Shown: one piece after another, positions 32,533-45,700 of the stretch | Layout: the number at the start of each line of letters is the position of its first letter | Position numbering within the stretch: position 1 is the first letter of the stretch | Notes under the pieces: model-generated | What the model was told of the DNA's origin: nothing | Databases searched by the model: none | What the model saw: only the letters and a program-made list of their open reading frames with translations | Assembly: GCA_028622995.1 (NCBI GenBank) | Contig: JAJQJQ010000014.1 | Location: 1,984,001 to 2,048,000, forward strand | DNA from: Panagrolaimus kolymaensis | Lineage: Eukaryota > Nematoda > Chromadorea > Rhabditida > Panagrolaimidae | DNA length: 64,000 nt | Reading direction: 5' to 3' | Position numbers and translations under genes: made by a program

Positions 32533-33735
32533 AATTCAAAAGTTAAAAACTTTCCAAAAATAGAAATTGATTCATAACTAAATTATTTTTTAAATTTTTT
32601 TTCCCTTAAAATTTATGATGAATGTATCAAAAAGCATAAATAGATGAGCATGGGGTTTATTTTTTCCCATGATTTTTGTTATTAACAATTTTAGGAAACG
32701 TAATTTTTATTATTAGAGGTGAATTTAATTTGTTTTAAAAAAAACTAGAGTTATCGAAGTTGATGGATGAATGCATAAACAAACAAAAAATATAATATTT
32801 TTTTATTATTATTCAATTCATTCGTTTTTTGCAAATTTTACACATTTCATATATTTTTTCAATCATAAAAAAAATAAAATAAAAACCGTGAATAAAAAAA
32901 TATCAAAGAAAAAATAAGACAAATCAATTTATAAAAAAAATACAATAAAGACTTTTCACCGAATCATATTCAAGCGTGTGTGGTTGTTGGGTTTTTTAGA
33001 GTTACAAAAAAAAAACACAATAATTAAAAAAAAAGTTTTACTTTAAAAACAATCATACCTATCAAAAAAAGGCGATCAAATATATTTTAATAAAAAAAAA
33101 ATTTTTTTTAAAAAAGAGATCAAAAAATACAATAGTTAAAAAATAAGAAAAAAAATATTTGTTTATTTTTTATTTAAGACATTGTTGCTACATTAAAAAA
33201 AATTTAAATCTAAAGACGAGAAATTATATATGTGTACAAAGTTAGTTTTTTTCCTTTTGAATAAAAACGATTAATAATATTTTGAAGTAAAAAAGACAAA
33301 AAAAAGAAAGAAATTACACCGGTTTGTCAAGAAAAAAGAAGAAAAAAAAGAACAAACTAATGTGTGTTTGTGGGGAGCTTTGTGGTTTTGGTTTAAAATT
33401 TTTGTTTCTTTTTTAATGGTAAATTATTAAAAAAAAATTTAATTTGGTTAAAAATTGTGACATTAAAAAATTGACTGCATTTTTGGGTTTTTTTTTTGAA
33501 TTGGAAATATCGCTGTTGTTAGAAGACTGGCTTTTAGACTTTTGCTTATTATAAGTTACGAAATAATAAAAATAAAATAAAATTAATCAGATTTTTAGAC
33601 GTAAAAAAAGCCATCTTTTAGAAGTCATCAATAATACCAAAAAAATTTCATCAAAAAAGAAGTTATTTAAAATATAGTTTTTTTTCTACATACATTTATT
33701 TAAAAATAATTCTTAAATAATTACAATTTTGATAG
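32533..33735. other. AT-rich 3' flank of the RhoGEF gene
   Basis: Long A/T runs; no gene was seen. Contains the 3' UTR of the minus-strand RhoGEF gene, whose stop is at 33736-33738. No Ig or fibronectin-III coding exon is found here. Confidence 0.5.
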
Positions 33736-36700
33736 TTAATGCGGAGAAGTTGGATTTCTTAAACCACTTCCGCCACCACCAGAAATAGGAGGAGCAGAAG
33801 ATTTTTTACCAAAACCAAATAATTTGCTACTTCTTCCGGAATTTGGTGGAGTTGAATGTTTGGGTGAATTTAGCGCAGATGTGGGGGATCCCGTTCCACT
33901 TGGACATCCCAAACTACCCGATGAATCCTTTTTTGTGTTGGTTCTAAAATGAATGAAATAATGTTTATTTTTTATCGTCAAGGACTTCCACTGAAATAAA
34001 ATAAAAAACACAATATCGAATTTGGGTTTTACAAAACAACAAAGGTTTCAAACTCCTAAATTCTTGATATTTTTAAACTTAAAATGGTCCTACCACGAAA
34101 TGTTTTTATTTCGTGACGAGACCTTCCATGATAGAGTTTTAAATATAAAATAAAGGGAAAAAATAGAAGTTAAGAAGCCTATGTTGTTCACAAATTGATC
34201 CCACAACGAATTAAGTTTTTATATTTTCGTTGCAGGACCACTTTTTCACATTTGAAATATAAAAATACTTACAGCGACATAGATCCCATGGATGAAGCAA
34301 GAGCATTTTGATATTTTTTAGGATCCACTAAAGCCGCTAATAAAGTCTTTTGTTGATCTAATTGTGCATTAATTTTTGTTAACCAATCTTCTTTTTCTTT
34401 TTCAGAATTTGCTTGACATAAAAATGCTATGGGTTGATTGGGGTCATTACTCCTCAATACAAATCTCAAAGGTTCATCCGACACATTATTTTCCAAAACC
34501 ATTTTATTTACCTAAAAAAATTTAGCATAAATTTTTAATTTCAAAGCCATTTTTCTCTTTTCGTTCTGAGATAAAAAAAAAAATTCTTGTTGAGACACAA
34601 AAATTTGAAATGTTTGGGCCAAAACTTACCATAATTTGATTTTTAAATATATACGTAGGTGAAGCAAATTCATTCCGCTTTGGTATACAATCCGCAATAA
34701 TACAAGATTGTTCAAAAAGAAATACTATCCTTTCTTTACCTTTAAAAGGTTGAGATGGGCCGGATTCAGAAATTTGCAGTAAACCCTAAAAAAATATTTT
34801 ATATTGCAAACTTTTAATATTTTTTACAGCCAAATTATTTTTAGCAAAACCGAATTTGTTTTAAATTTTTAGATATCCTAAAATTTTCGTTTCAAGAATC
34901 AATGTTTTTTTACCTGGAAAAGTAATTTTCCTTGAGCATTTAAATTTCCATCAAAATTTTGTAATCTTCCAACTTGCATCATATCATCACAAGCTTTAGG
35001 CACGATATTCATAATCTCAAAACCTTTATCTAATGCATCCATAGGGTCGCCAGCTCGTTCAGTATACTTTCTTATATCTTTCATAAGTAATTGATATTTT
35101 TGAATTCGTTGCACAGGTTTAATTAATAAATCTTGAAGAGTTCGCTTTTCACCAAGTTTTAAACGAATTTCATTAAAAAATTGTTCAAATTGTTCTTGAG
35201 ACATTAAAAAATCAGATTTGGGCTTATTTTGACAATATTTTACGTAAAATGTATGTAAACGACGCTCCTAAAAAAAATAAATTGTTTAATTTACGAATTA
35301 TTTTTTTACTTGTCAAAACAAATTTTTTATGCACATTTTTTTTATAATTTTCAAATAGAAATACCAAAAAACTAAATATTAAAAAAAATTTTTACTTACA
35401 TGTTTAACAAAAGCTAAACCCGCAGCTTCATAATTTTCAAGGCACTTTTCAATTTCTTTTAAAAATGAAGTTTCATGAAAGCTTAATATTTGTGCAATAT
35501 TAGCAAAAATAATTTTATCTTTTCCTTGTAAATCTTCGGGTAAATCCATTTCACCCAATTGTTTCATATATCCATTAACGATTATCGCTAAATCGGTGAC
35601 ATAGTGTCTCTCAGTTTCAACTAATTCTTGAATAACATAATTTCGCTTGAATCGAGCTTCCTCCGATGGAGTTCGCTTTATGGTATCAGGTATTATAATG
35701 GCTCCATTTTCTTCAGGTGATGGAGATAATAAATCTTCATTGGTTATGGTTCGAGTGCTTGTTGCTACTCCAGCTTCATCCATGTTCTGAAAAATAAATA
35801 TTTTAATAAGTCAAATTTGGTTAAAAATTTTGTTCCAAAGTTTCAAAAGTTATCAAAAATTTTTAGCGGATTTCGAAAGCAGCCGATCTCATAAAAAAAA
35901 TTTAATTTTTAAGAAAAGCAGCCGATAAAGATAATTTCAAAAAAAAGAGTCGTCTAAAAATACGGGTTTTGAAAAAAATAAACAAAATTATTTTTTAAAA
36001 AAGCTTATTTTTTTCCTCTTATAAAACTAAAAAAAATTTAACTATAAAAAAGGAAAAGAAATCAAGAAAACAACAAATTAAAAAGCATCCATCGAAAGTT
36101 GCGCTTGTTTGTAAACAAACAAAGTAAAAGAAAACAACAACAAATTTATTTATTTTGCAAAAAAAGAAATTAAATTAATTTATTTAAACTATGCTTTTTG
36201 GTTGGTTTTTTGGCTGAAGGAATAAAAGTTCAGAGAATTTTATTGATATCAAAATATGAGTGATTCTAAGAAAAATTGAAGGTGAAAAAAATAAAAACAA
36301 GGCTTTAAATTTTCTCTTTAAATTTTATATTTAAGAAAAATCGTTAAGAAACCCAAAAAGATTCATAAATGAGATAAAAAAAATTGTGAGGAATTATTTG
36401 TTAAGAGAAGCTTCGGAAAATCTCAACATCAAAAAAAAGTTATATGATTATGAAAAGTTTTAAACTACCGCTTTCGTCTTTGATATTTATTTCATATTCT
36501 TGCCTTTCGATCATCAAAAAAAGAATAAGAAGAAAAAAAAGTGTCTAATAATGAAATTATCTTCCACAATTTTTTTCTAGACGAAAAAAAAAATTAAATT
36601 GAAACTGACGCTTGCCTTCCTCAATTTTCTTTTTATTCATTCACTCATTTCAGAAACCCATCTTCTTCTTTTTATTTAAGGAAAAACGAAAGACAAAACA

Positions 36701-39700
36701 AAAAAATACAAAGTGAGCATCGATGATGATGGCGTGAAGCTTTGGTTCGAAAACCTAGTTCTCGAAAAAAACAAGAATAAAAAAAATTTACAAACTCAAG
36801 AAAAACAACTGAAAGGTTTGTCAAGCTCTCTTCTTTTTATTTTTACTGTTAAGTTTTTTTATTATAATTAAAGATTATCAGATTAAAATTAAATAAGAGG
36901 AATAAAAAAAAAGAAGAGAGACAAGACAAAATTAATGAAAGAAAAATTAAATAAAATTAATTTTCATTTCTTTTCAAACAAAACAAAAAAATGTACTACT
37001 AAATAAGGAAGTAAAAAAACGATAACGAAGAAGCATACTTTTCTTAAATAAATTTTTTTTCGTCTCCTTATGCATCTTCCTTTTTTCGTTAACTAAATAT
37101 ACATACATGGAAGTGAGTTTTTAGAAAAAAAAATTGAGGGAAGAAAATGAAAGGAAGGAAATTGACTTGACTTAAAAAAAGAGAGAAAGAAAGAAGAAAG
37201 TTAAAAAAAAGTAAGTAAGTAGAAAATGGAAAAGTCTCGAAGAAAAAAAAAGATGACAACTTTAAAATAAAAAAATGAAATAAAATTTATAATAACTAAG
37301 TAAAAAAAAAGGGCAACACAGGAAAGGAAGGATAGGATATGGGAGTTTTGATTGGAGGGAGTAATTATTATTATAACATAGATCGAAGAATTGTAAAAAA
37401 AATGGGAATGAATATTTTTTTTTAAAACAATTAAAAATGTAGTTTTCGAAAAAAGTGCAGTAAAAAATATAATTTTTATGTTAAAAAGAAGAAAGTTAAG
37501 TTGGTAATTTGACGCTAAGGGACTTTCAGCAACAAATATAAAAAGAGATATTTCAAAAACTCTAATTATTTAAAAACTCATCAAAAAAAAACTCAAACAA
37601 GAAATGAATGATTTTAGAAACAAATTTTGTGGCAAAAATTTTCATAAAAAGCAATTATTTTGGCTTTTGTTATTGAAATCAAAATGTGCATGAATTTTCA
37701 AAAGTGTCCTACATCGAAAAAAGATTTTTGAATAACTATAAAATTCTGGCTGGATTTTTTAGGAATTAAATAAAATTAAATTAAATTTTACCGATTTATT
37801 AACTAATTTTGAAAGTAACTAAAATTTATAAGAATAGTTTTACTTTCTCTCGCCTCTTCATATATTTTTTTCTAAATAACAAAATTTTTACAAAAAAACA
37901 AGCCGGAAAGTTCAAACAACTTATTTTTTAAAGAAAAAAGTCCCCATCATAAAAAATAAAACATAACGCATTATTATTATTATCTTTATTTATATAATGA
38001 CGCCATTATAAAAAAAAGAAGCATTTTTTTATAAAGCAATTAAAACAAACTTTATAAAAATAAAAATATAAACATGCCAAACGCAGAAGAACTCTCACAT
38101 ACGAATAATAATGGGAAAACCGCGACGTTAAAAAAAGTTGTTAAAAAGCCATACAACAAAAAAAAAGTATGAGAAAATACATAATTTTTTGCATTCATTT
38201 TTTTTTTTGAAGTTTTCTTCTTTGATCTCAAAAAATAAAAAATGAGTTTTTTTTCTTTTTTCGAAATGAGAAAGAAATAAGCTGTCCATAAAAATAAATT
38301 TTTAGAAAGGAAAGAGCGACGACGACGACAAACGAAGCCAAGTGTAGGAAGCAGAGTCACCAAATTGCCTCGGGCGGCAGAGTGGCGTCCATCGTCTTTT
38401 TTTATTTCTGTTGGGCTGCTGTGTGTTTTTTTTGTTCAGTAAAAAAAAAATACGAGAAAAGCATTTCTCCACAAATTTTCTATTTTATTTTAACGAAAGA
38501 CGTGCCATTTTTTTTGTTTTGTTATTACAGGGCGGCTTTTGGAGAAGGAGGAAGGAAGAGAGGGACGACGCCTGCCTGCCTCCTGCTTTGGCTTCTTTTT
38601 ATTTTTGTTGGTTAGTGATGGCTGCGACAAACGACAAACAAAATGAAAGACATTTTTTTTTATTTCAATTCAAAAAATTTTTTGTTTTTGCTCTTTGAAA
38701 GGAAGCCCGAACAAAAAAAGATGAAACGGACAAACTCTTTTTTTCGAAGAAAGAAAAAAAAGTATGCAAAAGAAAAGTCAATTTGTAAAAATGCCCGTTA
38801 AAAAAAAGGAAAGAAAACGTAGAAGAACGAGAAAAAAAAGAATGGAAAAATGCTTTTTCCCAGCCAAAAGAAAAAAAGATTTCCCTCAAGACAAAAAAAT
38901 CTAACTAACAACATTGACGACAAAAAATAAATAAATAAAAGATTCTAAAAAGAATGTGTTCCAAAAAAAGATGGCATGGAAAGATGGAATGGAAAAAAGA
39001 AATGAACACTACTTAAAACAAAAAAATATGTATGTTCATATGTTGTTTTTAAACATAAACATAAAAATAAAAACTTGTGCTTGTCACTTTTGTTGTTTTG
39101 GTTTATATTTTTTTTTTGGAAAAAATACGACAACTTTAAGATATTTATCTTTTCTATTATAGGAGAGGGCGTCTTTTTTGAGAAACGAAAAAAATTTAAA
39201 GATAAACATAACATAAACACAAAGTTCAAAAAATACTAATTTGAAAATGATATACAAAATAGCAAATAAAAATAGTTTGTAGAAAATCGAAAAAGTTGCA
39301 GGATAAATTGAAAAAAAAGCAATTAAAAGTAAAAAAATTTACTCTTGCAACGAAAAAAATTAAAATATTCTTTGTAAAATTTCAAATACATAAAAGAAGC
39401 TTGCTTTTCAAACTACTTTTTTCGGCTGCTTTTTTAAAGAAATATAGTTTATTCTTTTTTGTGCTAAGAAATTTTTAATGACATCAATTCAACTCTCTAG
39501 TCTACTCTTAATTTCGATTCCATGAAATAATAAAATAGCTGTCAAAAGTTTAAAATGCCAAACCAATCAAAAAATCCAAGAAATACGAAAAATAATAAAA
39601 AAAAAATATGTTACAAACCTCTGACATTTCATTATTCATCATTTCAACTGAATTATTATCTATTCCCGTTGTTGTGGTTATTGTTGTGGTATTTGTAAAA

Positions 39701-42700
39701 TGTGGAGGTGGAGGAGATGAAGGAGATTTAATAAAAGTATTATTATCGTCAAATTGATTTTGATATTGATTTTGTGAAGCCGAAGATGATTGATGCAAAG
39801 GTAAATCACTTGGAGGTGTATAACCCGATGAAGCCTATATAAATATAAAATTAAGATTTATATTAGGCAAAATTTATTAATAGTTTTTGGCTTTTCTTTT
39901 CTCTCACTAATAATGAATAATAAAATAATTAATTATTTAAAAATTTTAAAGGTTTGGCAAAAAACCGATTTTTTTATAAATGTGAAGTGAAAAAGAATTT
40001 GTCGGATTTCATAAAAGTTTAAGTTACTCAACTATAAATTCAGAATTATAAAAAAAAATTTATTCCTGGATGTTCCTCTTCAGAAAAAATAGATAGATCG
40101 ACATTTTTTTTGTGGAAAGATATTCAAATTACAATTCTTCTGTTTCTCCAAGAAAATCCAGCTCAGGTTTTTTTTGGAAGTTTTGAAATTATTTTTAAAA
40201 AGGGTAACTTTATTCCTTTTTTTGGTAAAATTTTTTTATTTTGATGTTAGAATTATTTTTTGCAACTCCGTTTTAGTCATTATTCTAAAAAGATAGGTTA
40301 CCTGTTGTTGTTGATCCAATAAAGATGAAGTAGCTATGGGAGTTCCAGATAATCGACTTGATGCTGTGGATTGAGGAGATTCACGAGATGATTGTTGTTG
40401 TTGCTGTTGTTGTTTTGGTTGATTACTTTCACGAGAAGAAGAATTTGTAAAAAATCGACTAAAAAAATTATTAACTTTCTTAAATTAATTTTTCTTTTTT
40501 ATATCTATTTTCGGGTTCAATCACAGTTATTTTTTTCAATTAAAAAAACTAAAACCATTTTTAAAAAATTCGAGAAAAAAATTGCAAAGAAAAAAGAGAC
40601 GTCAAAAAAATGTATGTATGCGAGTGTTTGTAAAAAAAGTTATTAAAAATGCAAAGAAAAAAATAATATATAAATAAAATAGAGTATAGTTTTAACTAGA
40701 AAAAAAATATATAAAGAAATAATGTTCTAGAAAGACCAAAACAGTAAAAAATATTTAAGAAACTTGTTAATAATTTTGAAACATTCGCGTCGAGATAACT
40801 TATTTCTTTGATTTTTGATAATAATGAAATGGACTTTTTTGGATGCTTCACAAGAAACGAATGAATTTAAAAATCTTAACATTTTTCCTCTTTCTTAATA
40901 TTTTAGTTTATTTTATTTTAATCGTTGTGCTTAGTTGAAAAAAAAATATTTTTTGAGGAAAGACTAAACTTTGCCTCAAGCAAAAAAGGCTTTTTTTAAC
41001 ATCAAAACTCTCCATCAAAAAAAATAAATATTAAGCAATAAGAAAGCAAAAGAAAGGGGATTATTTCTTCTACTATATATTTTTTTTTGCTTTGCTGTCT
41101 TTCACACTAATTTTTTTCTAAATAAAATAAAAAAATATGGTCAAAGAAGTGACAAAAAAATTTTTTTTCGATGTACATATAAAACCGGTTGTTAAGAAAG
41201 ACATTACAGCAAAGAACAAAGAATTTTAAAAAGATGACTTTGAAGGAACAAAAAGATTAAAATTATAATCGTCCGAGTTAAAAATACTATTTTTTTATTT
41301 CGAATTAAAAGATAAAGAAAGCCTTTGAAAATAAAATAAATTATCAAAGTAAATTAGTATTTTAAAATCAAGGAGAAATAAATTAAAAATAAATAATTAA
41401 TAATAATTATGAAATGAAACCCTTAGCGACATTTTCAAATTCATATAATGCCTCTTTAATTTTTTAATTTGTTTTTGAGCCCAAAATTTTTTTAATATCT
41501 CAAACTTTAAGACCATCGAAAATTTTTGGAGAAGTATTACGTAATTTCTTTGGCTCCTAGACATTAGTTTCCTCTCCCATATGCTTTATTTTTGTCGTCG
41601 CGTGACATTTTGTCGTTTTTATATTTTTATATGTAAAATATTAAATATAGCTTTAGCTCTTTCTCTATTTTCTTTTTGCAAATAAATCCTGTAAAATAAA
41701 AATAAAACGACGCAATTGCTGCTTGTTTTAGCTATAGCTGCAAAACATATAGCCACAACACACATATTAATCATATTTTTTTCTCCTTCAACTCAAAATA
41801 AAAAGTGGTCTTGACGATCTTTCAAACAAAACAAAAAAACAGCAAAAACTTTATATTTTTGCAACGCTTTAGCAAAATACTTTTGAAGGACAAACTATTA
41901 TCGGATTAAACGAAAAAAATATTTGAACAAATTAAAGAAAGATAATTATTTTATGGAGATAATCGAGAATAAAAATTAAGAATGAAAAAAGATAAAAAAT
42001 ATGAGTGAGAAAAGTTAATAAGAAAATGGAAAAGTTACAGGAAAAAAGATGGCCGAAATTCAAAGTGCCGTGGCGACATTTATGAAATCAGAAATAATTT
42101 ATTTCTGAATGCCTTTGTCAAAGCTATCAAACAAAAGCTATGTTTGTTTTAAAGCATCGCAATTTTTCTTATCAATGAACGGAATCGAATTCAAAAATAA
42201 AGTTTTATCTTCGCCCCAAATAACTAACTATCATAATTGCAGATTTAAAAAAGTCCCAAAAATAAACTATTACCGGAAATTAAAATTTTCAATACTCTAA
42301 AAAAAAGGCAATCAAAAAAATAAAATAAAATGGCTTCTTTAAAATTTTTTTTGGCAAAGACTTAAAAAAATAAGGAAAAATGCAACAGTAAACGTAAAAA
42401 TGAAGAAAAAAGGAAAAAAAAGTTTTTTTTTCTTCAATTTTTTGAAAAACTCTTTCCTCATTTTTTTTTTTGACGAAGAGGGCTGCTTAAATGAACTCCT
42501 CTCTTCTTTCTCCATCTATTTTTTATTTTATTTTTAAAAAGACCTTATATGCAAAAAATAAAATAAAATAACGGAAAACTCAATTATTTGAGAAAACGAA
42601 GAAGAAGCCCTTTAGGCAACAAAAAAAACATAAATTTTTTTTAGTTGCCTTCGTCGTCGTTTTTTTTTCTTGTGCGTCTTCTTTCGAAGAAGTTTAATTC

Positions 42701-45700
42701 TTCCAAGTATGTTGTTGTCGTTCTAACTTGCTTCTTTGGCAAAAAGGAATACAGGGAAGAAGGAGAATATTAAGCAAAATTGAGGGAAAGGATTAAATAA
42801 AAAAACGAAGGAGAAATGAATGAAAGTCAAAAAAATAAATTTGAATGGAATGAAACAATTTGAAAAAAATAATGAATGACTTAAATTAAGATAAGCTCTT
42901 TAAAGGTAACCGAAACCGAAAACCGAAGGATTTCGGTAAACCGCCAGCGCTGGCCATGGCAGTCGTCTGTCTTGTCGTCGTCGATTCTATGCCATCTTCG
43001 TCTTCATCTTCATTTTTTTCTTTCTTTATTTCATTCTTCAAAGTTGTCATCGACGTCGCATTATTTTTTTTCTTCACTTTGTCAAAGTAGAAAAATAAAA
43101 AGGTTTTCTCTCTTTCTTTCTTTCTTCGTTTTTTAAGTTTATTTTCATTTTCTTTTTCAAAACATATATGTCCCTATCGACTTCATCAAATTTAGAAGAA
43201 AAAGATGAAAATAAATTGGAGCAAAAAAAACTAAATAAAAAATGGAGGGAATGAAGTTCTCCATTTTTTTAAATTCAAATTCAAGAGGGTCGACGCCGTT
43301 GAAAAAAATAGAAAAAATATATGTATAAAAATAATGTTTTTGACAAATGAGAAAAAAAATAAAGCAGAAAACTTTTTTTTTTCCAAATGCATTCATTGTT
43401 AATGGAAAAAAAGAAGAAGAAAAAAGTGGTTTCTTATTTTATTTTTTATTTTTTGCAAAGTAAAAAAAATAAAAAAGGGAAATCTAATTTCAAAAAATAA
43501 AGCTTTGCATGGAATGGAAAAATAAGTGAATGGTGTTCGGTCTCAAATAAAAATAAATTTAAAAAATTTGCTAGAAAATTCTATTAAAGCAACAAATAAT
43601 TATGCTTTAGAGAAATTTCTAAAGTTATAACTTAAAATTTTAACAATCTAAAGTCTCAAAACAAATTTTAAATACATACCTATCAATGTTTTTAATTAAT
43701 TAAAATCTGAACATAAAAATTCCGCACATTTTATTTCAAATTTTACTAACCCCGAATCTTAATGGGAAAATTCTTATCTTGCCATCATTCTCTTTTTGGC
43801 TATGATTTTCAAGGACTTTTCTTTTCCCAAAAAAAGCCACTCTCAATTTCTCAATGATCTTTTATCTGAACTCAAACAAATAAAAAATAAAATAAAATAA
43901 ATGTTGACATAAGACTTTGCTATGTATATAAATTTAAATCAAATAAAACCAAAAAAATAAATGGTTGTATTTAATTTTATGTGAAAAGACAGAAGAAAAA
44001 GAACAAAAAAAATTTTACAACAACAAAGAGAAAGAGGCAATAAAAACACACTTTTTTTTATATACAATTTTTTTTATATTTTGTTTCTTGGATTTTTAAG
44101 AGGCTTTTTTAAAAGAATTAAAAAAATGTGTTTCGAAGAAAACAAAAAAGAAATTTGTTTTAGAAATAAAAGTGCCAAAAAATTATGGTAAAAAAAGGGA
44201 AAAAGAATAAAAAGTGGCAAATTTTTTAAACAATGTTCTTTCATTCTTTTGTTCAGAATCTCTTGTGAATTGAATTAAACAATGAAAAAGCAAGTGCACC
44301 GGAAGAAGACAATAAAAATTAAAAAAAACCGAATCCCCTAAAAGCACTAGGTGTCTTTTGATGAATAGAAAATGTGAAGAAGTCTCTTGAAGAAAAAATT
44401 ATTTAAGAGCAAAGATTGAAAAAGGAAGTTTTTTTTCTGCGAAAAAAAGAAATAAAAAAGGCTGCTTGCCATCTTAAAAAATAGAAAAATAAATAAAAAT
44501 TTTAAGAAAATTTTGAAACGCTAGTTTTGACACGAAAAAACTGGCCACAGAATAAAAATCTTTGTTTTTACCGGGGTTTCTTTAAACTTCTGAAAGCTTG
44601 CAAAAGTATGTCGCAATTTCCTTATTTTTTCTCTCTCTTTATTTTTGTTGTTGTTGCAAAATATAGAATAACCTTGAGCAGAAAAATTAAAAACATATGT
44701 TTCTAACCTCTTTTTTTTAATTTTTAAGATTAAAACCATACTAGAAAGAAATATTTGTTGCTGTTTCCCTGATATTGATGTTCTTAAAGAAACAACAAGC
44801 TGCCATGCTTTAATAGAAGTATCACAAACTACTAAAAAAATGAGAAATTAAAAACCAAAGAAAAGAAAAGTTTACGAAGAAAAAAAGTTAGTTAGATTGT
44901 AAAGTAATTTAAAACCTAAGTTTTAATGGTAGAGAGTATATGTGTGTGTTTTGATGTGAAACATATCCCAAAAAATAGGCAAGCAAGCAAAATAAAAAGT
45001 TTTGGCTACAATAAAATTTGTTTAAAATTAAAACCAAAGACTAAAGACATGAAAGAATTTTTTTTATGGATAATACTAAATTAAAGTATATTGTTTGAAA
45101 ATAAAATAAGCTTGGAATTAAAAAAACAGCTAAAAAAATTACTCATTTCATTAAACCCAAAAGTTTAATAAATAATACTATAACTCTTTTTTATAAGATG
45201 GCTAAAGAAAAAAAAAGAAAGATTACAGATCAAAACTTATCAACTAGAAGCAGCAACTCATAGCTCAATACTATAAAATTTAATAATAAAAACCGAACAT
45301 AAAATGAAACAAGATCGACATTGAGAGATGAAAGAAAGGAAAAAAAGTATGTACTTTTATTCTTTTTTATTATTAAAAAATTTTATATTAAAACAAAAAG
45401 TTAGTTTATGACTTATATTATTTTTTATCTTATTGTAGCTTAAAGGACAAAAAGACGACGACATATTATCATTTTATTACTCATATGTTGCTTTTGGTCA
45501 AAAACAAAAAAAAAATCTCGTCCCAAGGAGAGTGATTTAACTACGTCAAAAAAAAGAAAGCGAATAGTATGACTTTTCATTTTTTTTTATTAATTTTGAA
45601 TGAGACAGAAAAACAATGGATTAAATTTATGAATTCTGAAAAAAGCGCAGTAAGACACAAAGAAAGAAGCAGTCGAGAAAGTGCATACAAGCTCATAACT

